This document shows, one piece after another, positions 33,795 to 45,756 of a DNA stretch of 64,000 bases. The notes beneath the pieces are model-generated. The model worked only from the letters and a program-made list of their open reading frames with translations. It had not been told where the DNA came from and ran no database searches. Position 1 is the stretch's first letter. The number at the start of each line of letters is the position of its first letter. The DNA is from Adiantum capillus-veneris (Eukaryota; Streptophyta; Polypodiopsida; Polypodiales; Pteridaceae). A program made the translations under genes and the position numbers. Location: assembly GCA_014529385.2 (NCBI GenBank), contig CM043951.1:111311469-111375468 (forward strand). Direction: 5' to 3'.

Positions 33795-34693
33795 TGTTAG
33801 AAAGTTATCTATGTAGCAAAATTATCAACGTGCATACATATGTAAAGAGCTAAGTTTAAACTCGCGTGAAAACTTTAAAGCTCTAACTATACGTGAACAA
33901 AAAAACTATGAACAATAAACTACATGGAGTATTTAAGGAACATCTCGATGAACATCCCATTGTGGAATGTAGGTTAGGAATTTATATGCAAGAACCTCAG
34001 CCCAATAGTCCACAAAAACGGCCTTTGCATTTCCAAGATAGGCTTCTAGGTATCAACACATACAAGTGGCTGGTAGAGCTTAGATGGCGATTTAGACAAC
34101 TAGAGCAAGTAGGAATACAAGGGACTAACAATCCTTACAAAAGTATCTGTTGTGTGCGTCAAGTGTGCACACCATTCTACTTAATTACTCATGAGAAGGC
34201 CTCCTTATATAGATGTAAGGGAGCCTCTAAACACCCATGTGCAGCCACCCTTAGATAGACAAGTCCAAGTAGGACTCTCCCATGTGCCCATGTGTAGCCG
34301 CTTTTGGGTAGACAAGTCTTCCTAGAAATCAGCCACCGGCCAAGGAAATCCGGCTACAGGCCAAAGACCACTGGCCGTCGACCATCGGCCAAAGACCACG
34401 AACCACCGGCCACCGGCCACCGACGGCCATTTTCCGATTGTCTTCCAACCGTCGTCCGGCCAAGATATTCCGACGAAAAAGAATATTTCGTCCAAAATAT
34501 TCCCCTAAAGTTTCCCCTGAATTTGCTCCGTACCATCCACAATCACAAATAGAGATCTCATCAGCGTGCAAAGCTGGAATCCACCAAATATATGCGCACC
34601 ATTGGCTTCTCCTCATATGGGGGCCTTACAAACTATGCAACATATATTGTGGTGGAAAAACTAAGAGAGGTGGGCATCGCAAGTATACCAACA
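33795..34693 (-). repeat. Copia-C 3' LTR-like end
   Basis: Read on the minus strand it starts TGTTGGTATACTTGC and ends TTTCTAACA. A TATA-like CTATATAAGGAGGCC lies near 34200-34215. The minus-strand tract TTGAGGGGGGG lies just upstream (34694-34704) and is the polypurine tract. The region 34325-34440 is GC-rich with repeated GGCCGGTGG / GGCCGATGG motifs. Confidence 0.65.
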
Positions 34694-34722
34694 CCCCCCC
34701 TCAATGAACACCCGAAGATGCT

Positions 34723-37700
34723 CTATGTTGGCCGTGTGCCAACTCCAAGTTGATGAAGATGTCGAAGTAGCTGGTCTTTCCCTAGAGCTTTGGTGAAGAT
34801 ATCTGCACAATTATCTTTAGTAGGACAATACTCTAGCTCCACAATTTCATCCTCAATTAGCTCTCGAACATAATGATACTGAACCTCAATATGCTTTGTG
34901 CGTGCATGGAAGACGGGGTTCTTGGCAATCGCCATGCAACTTTGGTTGTCGCATTGAAGTGTTGTTGCTGAACGAAGAGAAACATGAGGACTCGCCTTAG
35001 CAAAACTTATTCACAAGCTGCAAAACAAGCAGCTTTATACTCTGCTTCCATTGAAGAAAGGGCAACGGTTGGCTGCTTCTTGCTGATCTACGAAAACACT
35101 CCAGAACCAAGTGAGAAACAAAATGCAGAAACTGACTTTCTAGAGTCACAATCTCCTGCCCAATCGGAGTCACAATACCCACTAAGAGTATTTGTGCAAA
35201 TGCCATAGGCAATGCCATAGGCAATGCCATGGCCCAAAGTACCTTTGATGTACTTAAGAACTCTCAGACCTGCCTTCCAATGAGATTCTCTTGGTTGGTT
35301 GGAAAACCTGCTCAAAATACCCACTGCAAAATAAGTATCCAGCCTAGTGTTCCACAAGAAAATTAAGCTTCCCACAATTTTTCTGTACTTTTTAATGTTG
35401 ACTAAGGGAGAAGAATCTTCCATGGAGAGTTTTGAATTTACCTACATTAAAGTGCTCAGAGGTTTGCAATCCATCATGCCAAAAGCTTTTAAGATCTCTG
35501 TTGCATACTTTTGTTGAGAGATGAAGATGCCTTTTGAGGATTGACAAACCTCAATCCCCAAACAATAATGTATCAAACCTAAGTCTGTTATTTCGAATTC
35601 AGAACTCAAAGTCTCACGAGTTTGTTGGATGAGATTTTTGTGGTCACCTATGATTATCAAGTCATCGACATACAAGATAATAATGACTTGTTTTCCATTC
35701 TCTCTAAGCACATATAAATTTGCTTCGAAAGCACTTCTTCTAAAGCCAAGTTTTTTTAAAAGCTTATCAATTCTGACAAACTATGCTCTTGGAGACTGTT
35801 TTAGGCTATATAAAGCCTTCTTCAATGTGCAAACCTTCTATTTTGAATGGGGCATCTCAAACCCTGGTGGTTGCTCAATATACACCTCCTCCTTGAGAAT
35901 TCCATTAAAAAATGCAGACACAACATCCATTGGGTAAAACATCCATAAATAGATAGCAGCAAGAGCAAGCACAAGATGAATAGTTGTCATTCGAGCTGTG
36001 GGAGCGAAGGTGTCACTAACATCAAACCCTTCGACTTGAGAGAATCCTTGTGCTACTAACCTGGCTTTGTAATTTTGCAAAGAGCCATCAGCTTTATGCT
36101 TGAGCTTGTACACCCATTTTGTGCCGGTGACTTTCTTCTTTGGAGGCCAATCCACTAACTCCCAAGTGTCATTCTTTGTGATGTTGTCATATTCAGACAG
36201 CATCGCTTCCTTCCACTTTGGATCATCCATGGCCTTGTCAAAGGAGGCTGGCTCCTTCATAGAGCCCACAATTTTTGTCATGAGATCCATGTTGATAATA
36301 TGTTTGGAGTCTCTCTTTTGCTCCTCTATTCTTTTTGACCATCACAAACCCCCCTCCTCTTCATGAGGGTTGTGAACTTGAGGGTTTTGAGCATCAAAAA
36401 GTTGTTGAGCCCACTTTGGTAGTGGCTTTTCCTGTGATGCTGCAATAGGTTGGTTAGATTTATTCGAGTCATCATCAGAAAACTCCTCCTCTTGATTTTT
36501 TACCTGACTTTGGTCTGGCATATGGTGAGTTGATTCTTCATTTGATGAGAAAGTGGACGAACCTAGTTTTGCCACCGTATGTGGCCCTTCTTCAAATATC
36601 ACATCCCGATTGGTGAGTATTTTCTTTGCCTCTGGATCATAGAGTCTATAATCCTTACACTCTTCACTCTATCCGAGAAATACGCACTTCTTGCTTTTGG
36701 CTTCTAACTTTGTTCTTTGTGAATCAGGAATATGTGCATAACAAAAACACCCAAATGTTTTGAAATGCAAGACTAAAGGTTTCTTACTAGAATAGGCTTC
36801 TTGAGGTGCTTTCCATTTCAAAGCCTTTTTGTAGCTTTGATTGAGAATGTACACTGTTGTACTTATTGCTTTGGCCCAAAAAAGGAATCTGGCATATACC
36901 CTTGGCTTTGAGCATACACCTTGCCATTTCTACCACTGTCCGATTGCGACGCTCCACAACTCCATTTTGTTGTGGTGTGTAAGCTATAGTAAGGTGTCGT
37001 TTTATGCCATGCTCGTTGCAGTAATTGTTGAATTCATTTGAGATGAATTCTCCTCCTTGATCTGTACGAAGCTTCTTCACCTTCTTTCCTGTTTCATTTT
37101 CTACAAGATTTTGCCGCATTTTAAACTTTCCAAAAGCTTCAGACTTCTCACGAATGAAATACACCCACATCTTTCTACTAAAGTCGTCGAATAACAACAA
37201 AAAGTAGAAAGATCCACCTAAAGAGGATGTAGACATTCTTCCACAGAGATCTGCGTGTACCAACTCTAGAGGAGACCGAGGTCGATTACTACTCTCTTGT
37301 GGAAATGCCTTTCTTTGTTGCTTGCCCATCATGCAAGCTTCACAAACTTCATTCATATCTGAGATTTGAGGCATGTGTGCCACCATCCCAGATTTTTACA
37401 TCTCTTTTAGCACAACAATGCTTAAGTGACCAAATCTCTCATGCCATAATTGAGTTGTACCTTTTTCTGTAGTGACCGTAAGTGCAAAAAGTTCGTAGAG
37501 TTTGTTGTGCCTTACGCCCTTTCCCACTGTGTTGCCTTTAGAATCCAATATTTCTGCTCCATTTTTCTTGAAACAAACTTCAAGATCACGATCACTGATT
37601 GCAGCAATGGACAACAAATACTTCTTGATTGGAGGCACGTAAAACACATTAGAGAGCTCTTTAGTTTCACCTGTAGCTGCTAAAAAAGAAATTGTCCCAG

Positions 37701-38810
37701 ACCCTTCGGCTGGACATTTGGCATTATTCCCAACAATTATACTTATGGGTTCCTGTTGAGGCTTCCAAGAACTATACCAATATTTCTTACTAGTCATATG
37801 CCGAGATGCACCACTATCTAGAATCCAAGAACCATCAACAAGTAGAGTTTGTGCTGATGAGCATACCTCTTCTATGACGGCCCATAGTTCAAGGACTGTT
37901 TCAGCATTGTTGGCGGACTCTCTTTCCTTACAAGAAGCTTTCATGGTGTCGTTCTTCTCGTCTGCTTTCTTCTTTCTACAGTCTTTAACAGCGTGACCCT
38001 TCTTGTCACAGTAAAAAGAGCTACCTGAAAATTTCCTCTTCTTGGGCTTCTTCTTAAAAGCATTTGACGTAGTACCCTTGCCTTTGCATTGGTTGTGAAG
38101 GCAGCATCACCTCCACCATCCCTGTTTCTGAGTCACAGCTCCTCTTCAAGCAACATTGCACTCAGTTCTTCAAACATAAGAGGGGTTGGACGAACCTGAG
38201 TGTTGAGTGCCGTAAACAAGACCATCATATCTCTTCGAAAGTATGCGAATGCAGTGCCAAGCTAAATCTTCTGGAGAAATAGCCACACCAACATCAGCTC
38301 ATTGATCTTGGAGGTCCTTAATCTGCTTGATAAAGGCCTCCACTTTCTCTCCATCAACAAGTTTCTTAGTAGTAAGCTAATTTTCCAAATTTTCAATTCT
38401 GGTGTGATTGTGTACCTCATATTGGCTAGCCAATATGTTCCAAGCTTCATGTGATTTAGTGGTATGCTAAATCAAAGTGAGGACAGAATCACTTACACAC
38501 ATGACAATGGTGCATAATGCATCTGCATTCCTTCTTTTCCAGGCACGTAGAAGAGTAGCATCCGGGGGAATTGCAACGATTGGATTTGTTGGATCATTTG
38601 TTGCAGTGGGCTTCGGGTCTGCACCATTTGGCCCTAAACCGTATCCAACAATTCATATGAATCTAGAATTGAAAATTTTTTGAATTTCCACAATGTGTAG
38701 TTGATCCATCAAGCTTCCCTTCGGTGAATGCTGGTGGACGAATTCGAAGCGGAGTAGACCGGAAACAGCACTTGAAGACGCCGACATAGTTGATTTTACA
38801 AAGTAATACA
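34723..38810 (-). pseudogene. Copia-C gag-pol (disrupted)
   Basis: Fragments in copia order on the minus strand. Gag at about 38780-38260 contains several stops. The zinc knuckle region is degraded near 38000. Protease is at 37944-37396 (SWILDSGASRHMTS). Integrase is at 37386-36669 (CEACMMGKQQ, RTDQGGEF, NGVVERRNR). Reverse transcriptase is at 36290-35442 (TKWVYKLKHKADGS, ILYVDDLIIIG). RNase H is at 35423-34723 (CDSDWAGDCDSRKS, RTKHIEVQYHYVRE). A 12-bp unit is tandemly repeated at 35201-35230. Multiple stops and frameshifts make it inactive. Divergence looks greater than in Copia-A or Copia-B. Confidence 0.88.
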
Positions 38811-38847
38811 AGTACTTCTCGTACTTTCTTAGCTACAAGCACCTAGT

Positions 38848-38859
38848 GCTCTGATACCA
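38848..38859 (-). other. Copia-C primer-binding site
   Basis: TGGTATCAGAGC on the minus strand, directly abutting the 131-bp LTR-like repeat. Confidence 0.88.
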
Positions 38860-38990
38860 TGTAAGAAATGCAGATTACAATAAGGATCTAGTAGCAGGGA
38901 GCTTTAGATTAGCACACTAATCTACTTTGCATCGTATCTCTCTCTACTCTCCTTGCTACTAGATCCTTATTGTATTTTGCATTTCTTACA
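38860..38990 (-). repeat. Palindromic 131-bp LTR-like repeat
   Basis: Starts TGTAAGAAATGCA and ends TGCATTTCTTACA. About 45 bp at each end are near-perfect inverted copies, including CAATAAGGATCTAGTAGC / GCTACTAGATCCTTATTG, around a 40-bp centre. It therefore has the TG...CA ends and primer-site contact of an LTR but the fold of a hairpin. Confidence 0.75.
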
Positions 38991-40300
38991 GATACTATCA
39001 TAGATAAATCTATCTATTATGGGGCTTTATGTATATGCTTTCTAAAAAAAGAACTAAGCTGGAATGCTATGTATTTTGCATAGAATTCCCATTGTGTGAT
39101 TGGTTTTTAGTGAAACAAGTCTAAAGATCATGCGAGTGTGTCTGACAACTTGGAATGAGTTTTGATTTTGGTACTGGTGCTTGAATGCTTCTAGGAACAC
39201 TTGTATATGCTTGGATCACCAATGTGGACTCAAAATAACCACTGAATCATCAAAGTGGCAAGAGTAGCGTACCAAGATTTATTTTGCAGCAATGAAACAA
39301 AATCTTGACTAGATCCTACCAAACTTTATAGATAAGTTGATTGGGAGATCAGGGTATCATGTCAAATTAAAATTCTGGGTCTCACATGGGGAATAGACCA
39401 TCAAAATATCCAAGAAGACACATTCGAGTGCCAAAGAGAGCAAATAGTAACAGTGCTAAGCTATGGCGACGTCATAAAAATATAATGGCATAGTCTGGGT
39501 CAGTGTGCCAGGTTCAAGACCAACAAGTGCATTTTAGAGTCCTTTGGTTAGAGCAAACTATATACAAATTTTCAAGAACTCAAAAACACTCCAGGAAGGC
39601 TTTACAAGATTAATTACACATCAAGGAATCAAGAAAACCAGAATACAAGTGTAGACCAACTATAAACTATCACTACTAGGAGGTTTTTTTTATTAATGGT
39701 TTGTACACATTGATACATATTTTTTGGAACCATCTCAAGTTATTTTGGAAACGAGGGTGCTACACGGACATAGAAGATTCCAAGGAAAAGTCTTTCAAAA
39801 TTCTATCCATGAGCAACTTTCAAAATTCAAATTTGAATTTTAGGGAAAAAATGTTTTTAAAATATGTGGGTATGTGTGGGATAGGTTTAGTAGTAGAATT
39901 TTATAGCAAAGTAAAGTATCATGATGCTAAACATCTACACATTGAGTAGGGCTACATCTTCCTTGGTTTGTCTAAATAGGTCTTCTTGGGAGGCTCATCA
40001 ACTTTAAATTACACAACGTAGATCATAAAAGTCTACTAAACCAAGTAAAATTGCCAATTTCAAAGCCTTCAAGCAGAATTTGAGCACTAGTCATCATTTA
40101 GTGGTCCAAACCTCGAGAGGTCGAGGGAAGCTTAATCTTGAGGTATATAATCAATTTCTAAAGCCATGTTTCCATATTTAGTATAAAAGAAAGTACCAAG
40201 ATTCTTTGGTATTGTTCATGATATGACTTTTTTCTTGTTTTTAAGGGAATGGGCCCTCAATGATACCTCAAAAACCACCCTACTAAGTAGATAAGAGGAG
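38991..40300. other. No gene seen
   Basis: AT-rich DNA without a sustained coding frame, RNA gene or recognisable repeat. Confidence 0.5.
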
Positions 40301-40305
40301 AGCAC

Positions 40306-42180
40306 ATGATCTCCTCTCTACCTTCAAATAAGCCAACACATCCCAAATTCTCTGATGCCAACTACGAGAGAAATGATGTAAGGATCATACAAGATTCAGT
40401 GGCCAAAACCCTCAAGTTTGTAGCAATAAGGGAATCAGACTTGCAAAGATCCCATGAGCTGTTAAACTTAATCCAAGAAAACAGAACAACAATGGATCTC
40501 AGATTCTACCGGTTAAGCCACTGAATTAGATATCACCAAGGAAATTGTGGTCAAATCCCTAAAGCTTGCAGCTAAAGGAGAATCTTTGAGATGAAAAGAA
40601 AATAAGTGGATGGGGGTTTTCACTCACAACACCACTACGCCTATGTTTCAAGACATGATCCACAAGTCCGCATAGGAACCCACCTATCTATTCCACCAAG
40701 ATCTCCACCTCACCACCATGTTATGCCCTAAACATGTAGTGGAATCAGCCTTCAATACAACTTTGTAGACAAAGTTATCAATGCCCATAGATCATGCATT
40801 TGATGTTTTGAATACCCTCAAGAGCACTAAGAAATCCATCGAAACTAGCTATTTAGGATCCCTAGAGGTCCTAGCTAGAATATCATACCCTTGGAGATGC
40901 ACCTTTGCGAAACTACTTATATAATGTGCATTCAAAGGCAGTAAAAAAAACTTCACTTACATGCTTAAGGTACTAAAACGAGCCTTTTTCTTCAGAAACT
41001 TACGGATTTTTCTCTAAAATCAATTTAAAAAATACTTTTGTTAATATGATCTTGTTCAAATGTTAAAATTTAAAATATTGTCAATTAAAAACCCATTCAT
41101 TTGAATTCATGTGGTAACTTACATTTCTAAGAGGTGAACCCCCTGAGAGCATACCATGTTGTGGGCATGACAAAAAACCTACCACGTGCCTCGGTCCATA
41201 ATGCTTGGTTGGTAGCACACATAAAGAATGAAGAGCAATAAGAGGAACAGGAGGAGTCAGCACCTCTTATCAGAAGATCTAAAGGAAATATTGTTCAAAA
41301 GCCTCCAACAAAAAGTGATAAGGAAAGCAATGAGTGTCCCATGGATGACCACGAGGATTAGCCCTCCAAGGAAAGTGCTTCTAGCACAGAAACGAAAGAA
41401 GTAAAGAAACGAGTGACCAAAGGCAATAGAACGATGGACAAAAGAACAATCAAAAGAGTATGAGTTTTCCCAGCTATGATGATTAAGGAATCGACACAAC
41501 GGGCAACTTGTCTCTAAAGAAAAAAAGAAGCATTCGACATAAAAAGTGGGCTAAGAGGGGATTTTGAAGAATGAACCCCCGAAAGCTACACACAAAGGAT
41601 ATGGATACATTAACAAAGCTAGAGCCAATCTATGGAGAAGCAGATTAGGAGAGGGAGACAGAGGAGATGAAAAAACATGATAAGAAAGACAAAGCAATAG
41701 GCACATCTGAGGTAGCAAAATCTCTACAAACCACACACAACAAGGTATCTCCTATCCATGAAGAAACACTAGAGATGACTCAAGAAGCTACATCACCACC
41801 ACCCTAGATTGAAATTACCCAGCCAAAAGACATCCAGCAAGTAGATGAAAAAGGAGAACCAGTGCTAACAAAGCTAGGGACTATTGAAGATTTTCCATAA
41901 CAAGGAAATAATTAGAAAAAGATGGCACACAGTCAAAGGAGCAACAAGAGCATGCCAAAAAAAAAGGATCAAGAAGATCAAGGGGATTCAACACCAAAAG
42001 ACACCACATTAGGTAAAACAAAACAACAAAAGAAATAGAAGAGGACCACTTTGTGGAATCTAGCACCTCTCCAACTACCAACATACAAGAGATTCATTAG
42101 GAGAAAGTTGGACTCACTTTTGTAAGAAGTGCCACATCGACTTAGAGAGAGAAAATGAAAATGTTAAATTGTGAATTTTA
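40306..42180 (+). pseudogene. Charged exons upstream of the transposase-like gene
   Basis: Plus-strand protein-like pieces: 40306-40524 (SVAKTLKFVAIRESDLQRSH), then a related piece near 40530-40600 (ITKEIVVKSLKLAAKGESLR). Lys/Glu-rich pieces follow at about 41280-41880 (SASSTETKEVKKRVTKGNRT, DKKDKAIGTSEVAKSLQTTH), and a Cys pair FCKKCHIDLEREN near 42115. Stops interrupt all of them. Strand and position suggest 5' exons of the gene that continues at 42.6-50.5 kb. The function is unknown. Confidence 0.3.
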
Positions 42181-42635
42181 TGTGATACTTTTTTGTGCCA
42201 ACAAAAAGCCAAATTGACATTCTTTGGTAGGTAGGTGCCGTCTTTATCATTCTTATCATTCGTTCTCTTGTCAGGAATCCAACTAACCGTATGACTAATG
42301 ATTTGAAATGCCAACTTATAAGCGTTCCCTCCAGAAATATAAGCCAAACGAACTCTATCAACTCTAAACTGGAGAATATGGTCTTCCCTCCCAAAACCTG
42401 AGATATTTCATGAGTTTCAAGTGTCTATCTTTCTCTCTATCAACTCTAGGAATGGAGAACGCTTCTTTTTCTGATGAAAACACCAATTTGAACTTGCAAT
42501 CCTCAGCCCGTTCATCTTTAACATCTACCCAAAGAAAGAACACACATCATCTTCATGTAGAAACGTAGGAGGGAGTCTTTCTTATCTCAACGGGAGAAAG
42601 AACTTGTAAGGACAAACAAGGAACATCATTTAGAT

Positions 42636-43725
42636 TTGTGGACCGATGGGTCTATTTTTCCAAAGCATCCTATGACAAATGCGCCACCTCTCTTTGCTAT
42701 TATCACTAACCTCTTACATTTCACAAGCAATGGCAAGGATGGGCTATTGGAATATACCAAACATTTGGAAATGAGAGGATTGAATGCAGAAAGTCAAAGC
42801 AACATCCTAGCGATGGAGAACATGCAGCTGAAGAAACTTAATGAAGCATGCCCTCAAAAGATTTCATCAAACAAAGAGACAATCCAAGGCCTTGAGAACA
42901 AGATCACAAGTTTGCAAGAGGAAGACACCATGCTTGGTAGTCGGAAAAGAAAACGAGATCTGTGAAACATTGACTAGAACATGAAGATTGGTAGTGGTGT
43001 CCGGAAAAATGAATACGAGCTTTAAAGTAACTAGAAGTTTATTTCTACTTTTGTATCTTCAATGTGCTTCACTAAGAAATGGAAACACTTTCCTATACAT
43101 GATCATAACGCATGGTTCTTTTTTGGCAGGTCTTTACTATATCCAAACTCGAATGTGCAGGCTTCAATGCCGGAGTGCATTACATCCGTCTAGTTCCAAA
43201 AGAAGTAGTTGAAGAGATGATAACTCGGAAAAAATTTCGTAAGTTGAAAGAGAGGCTCCTTACCTCCTTCATGAACGAGAATCAGTGTTTGGAACCAATG
43301 AAAGTGAAAGCAATACTTGATGAGAGTGGCATCTTGCACATGGGATATAGGGCACTCTTCAAAACATTAGCTAAAATTCTCAAAATAACTACAGAGAGGA
43401 TCATTGCTGCCAAAACTATCACATGTAAGCTGCTCGCCGGCACGTAAATGATGAGGTGTTTGAGAAACTTGGGTCACCATTCCATATTGAAGCAACATTC
43501 TTAGGCAAGGGGAGCAAAGAGGTACAGTTTAATGAGCAGAACAACCTCTTTGTTGATCTTGAAGCATTGCAAAGGTATGCAGTTCACTTCTTTGACATCA
43601 ATCGAGAGGACTACGGTGGGGTTCTCAAGTTTGTTTTGAAGCTCGACGAGTGCAAGGTCCTAAAGAACAAGAAGCTGGAGAGAGTCACCATTACCCTCAT
43701 GAACAGAGCTCTGGATCCATCAATA
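42636..43725 (+). pseudogene. Transposase-like gene of unrecognised family, 5' part
   Basis: Three coding pieces. 42636-42965 contains a coiled-coil segment (ENKITSLQEEDTMLGSRKRK). An exon after the acceptor TTTTGGCAG| at 43129 reads VFTISKLECAGFNAGVHYIR and then GILHMGYRALFKTLAKILK. A piece in the next frame from about 43430 reads VFEKLGSPFHIEATFLGKG and LERVTITLMNRALDPSI. A one-base shift near 43428 joins the last two. The coding sequence is cut at 43725 by Copia-A, with target duplication CAATA. The continuation lies at 49200-50470. Short blocks look conserved, but I cannot name the family. Confidence 0.5.
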
Positions 43726-43868
43726 TGTTGGAGCTATATATGGCTCACTCTACTGAACTTGGTCTCACCTATATATTTGTATCTTGTCCTCAATATGAAT
43801 CAGTCTTTGGGAGCGTATATGGTGTGTCTCTTGTCTCATCTCTCTCTCTTTCTCTCTACATCTCAACA
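43726..43868 (+). repeat. Copia-A 5' LTR
   Basis: 143 bp with TG...CA ends and TGTTGGAG/CTCAACA partly complementary termini. It differs from the 3' LTR at about 43788 (C/T) and 43848 (A/G). Confidence 0.95.
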
Positions 43869-43880
43869 TGGTATCAGAGC
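43869..43880 (+). other. Copia-A primer-binding site
   Basis: TGGTATCAGAGC immediately after the LTR, complementary to initiator tRNA-Met. Confidence 0.95.
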
Positions 43881-44635
43881 GATAACGATCACGCGCAGAT
43901 TCAATTCATGGTGACAACAGTATGTGTATGCGATTCGCATGTAAGATTCGAAATTGTTACAAATTTTATTTTTGAGCGTTGATTCTTGTTAACTGTGGTT
44001 GTTTTGTGTTAAGAAGAATATGATTAGTGTTTTATGTGGCGTTTATTTATAATCAATCTAATCGTTGATTACGTTTTCTTGTTAATGACACCCTGAACTT
44101 CATCTCAATTTTTCTTGCTGTTCTGCTCAAAATTTGGAGAAACGGGAAAAGCGTAATGGAGCGTAGCGCAATGGCACTTTTCGCCCAAAACTTGTTCGTC
44201 TCCTCAAGCTCTTCGATTTGAGTTCTAGGTTTGCATCAATCGGAGTTCGTAGAAGAAAGTTATGCTGTTTTTACTGCAATAGAGCTTGACGCAGCTTTCT
44301 TCGTCCTACTTCTTCGTGAAGCGTCCGCGATCGTTTTTCTTATTTTGGCGTTAACTTTTTCGAGAAGATTTAGCTTTTTGCTATTCGTATTGTGGCCGTC
44401 AATCTTGCGTCTCACGCCACTCTATTTTGAGGACTCGTTTATTATTAACGTCTCCTTTACCCTGTCTTTTTTGGGTGACGTCTCTCACATCTTTGGACGT
44501 TCCTTGAGCATCCTTCTTACGTTTATCGTTGACAGAACGCAGTACTCATATCTCTCTCATTCTCAATTGTGGCCTTCACCATATATTGTGTGCAGATTCT
44601 GCGATCTTATCTTATACGTCTTCTCGCAACAAGAT

Positions 44636-44836
44636 ATGGCTATGAATATTCTCGTCAACGGCTTTCCTTCTGGCCAACGTTCTGTTCCTCCTTTCCAAGG
44701 TCAAGGATTTCCAAACTGGAAAGCAAAGATGTTGTTAATTCTTGAAGGCGATGAACTCTCCAATGTTGTTCTTGGAAATCGTGTTTGTCCGCCTCAGCCT
44801 GTTGATACGGATAATGATAACGTGCTTATCACTCAT
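44636..44836 (+). CDS. Copia-A gag, N-terminal piece
   Basis: The ATG at 44636 starts MAMNILVNGFPSGQRSVPPF followed by FPNWKAKMLLILEGDEL, a copia gag N-terminus. About 67 codons are in the correct orientation. The sequence then crosses the inversion breakpoint near 44836 and becomes antisense integrase. The leader between 43881 and 44635 carries no clear gene. Confidence 0.8.
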
Positions 44837-44839
44837 AGA

Positions 44840-45756
44840 ATTTGTAGCCTTTGGAAGTGTCTGAATATCCAATAAAAATAACTTTAAGACCAGGAGCATC
44901 AAGCTTTGTTCGTGTTTCTTTGGGAACATGAATATAAGCAATACATCCAAAGGTTCGAAAATGAGATACAGAAGGAATGTCACCTGTCCATGCTGTGATG
45001 GGTATCTTACCAGAGGGTGCAGTAGTAGGAAGATGATTCTGAATAAATGTTGCTGTCAAAGTAGCTTCAGCCCAGAAAACACGAGATAAGCCAGAATGAA
45101 TCAGCATACATCTTACAGCATTGAGAATAGTGCGATTCTTTCGTTCAGCAACACCATTCTGTTGAGGCGAATATGGAATAGTGTGTTCATGATGAATTCG
45201 TGTGTCAGCACAGTAACTCACAAACTCTCGAGAAACATATTCGCCTCCATTGTCACTACGAAGCTTCTTAAGGCGACGACCAGTTTGAAGTTCCGCAGCC
45301 TTGTGGAATTGTTTGAAAACAGATAAGGCTTCAGATTTTTGTCTAAGTAGAAATACAGTCGTATACCTTGAGAAATCATCAATCAAAGTAATGAAGTAGC
45401 AATATTGTGATCTCGAAGAAGGTAGAGGTCCACATATATCAGTATGAACAAGATCCAAGATGTCATGAGAATGAGTTGTATTTGAAAGAGGAAAGGGTTT
45501 ACGATTGTGTTTCCCAAGGGCACAAAATTCACAAATTCCCATATGGGGATGGGTTTTAAGATCCATGCCATGAACAAGATCACGACGTTGAAGATCAAGG
45601 AGTTTTGAGAAATCAGCATGAACAAAACGGTGATGCCATACTTTGCAATCATGATCACCTGGAGTAGTGACAATATTTGCTACAGCATCGTTGAGAGAGA
45701 GTTCAAATAAATTACCGTTTCGAGGAGCAGTGGCTATAGTCTGTCCATCTTTCTCA
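44840..45756 (-). CDS. Copia-A integrase (inverted block)
   Basis: The minus-strand frame begins after the gag-protease stop at 45757 and contains the integrase zinc region (VWHHRFVHADFS, CEFCALGKHNRKPF). Its catalytic Asp, Asp and Glu lie in LVHTDICGPL, RSDNGGEYVS and NGVAERKNRT. It ends in SKGYKFY at the inversion breakpoint. No internal stop is seen. It lies opposite to the element's own promoter, so it cannot be translated from the genomic transcript. Confidence 0.9.

Larger units (their letters stand above)
33795..38990 (-). mobile_element. Copia-C: decayed Ty1/copia element with unlike ends
   Basis: Minus-strand gag, protease, integrase, reverse transcriptase and RNase H segments lie between a 131-bp LTR-like end (38860-38990, next to a tRNA-Met primer site) and a roughly 900-bp LTR-like end (33795-34693, next to a polypurine tract). 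The two ends do not match, and no target duplication is evident, so this is either a recombinant or an element whose 5' LTR was replaced. Frames are heavily interrupted. Confidence 0.75.

Noticed and set aside
34304-34616. Small frames in the GC-rich part of the Copia-C 3' LTR
   Set aside because: They arise from repeated GGCCGGTGG-type motifs and lack any coding signature.
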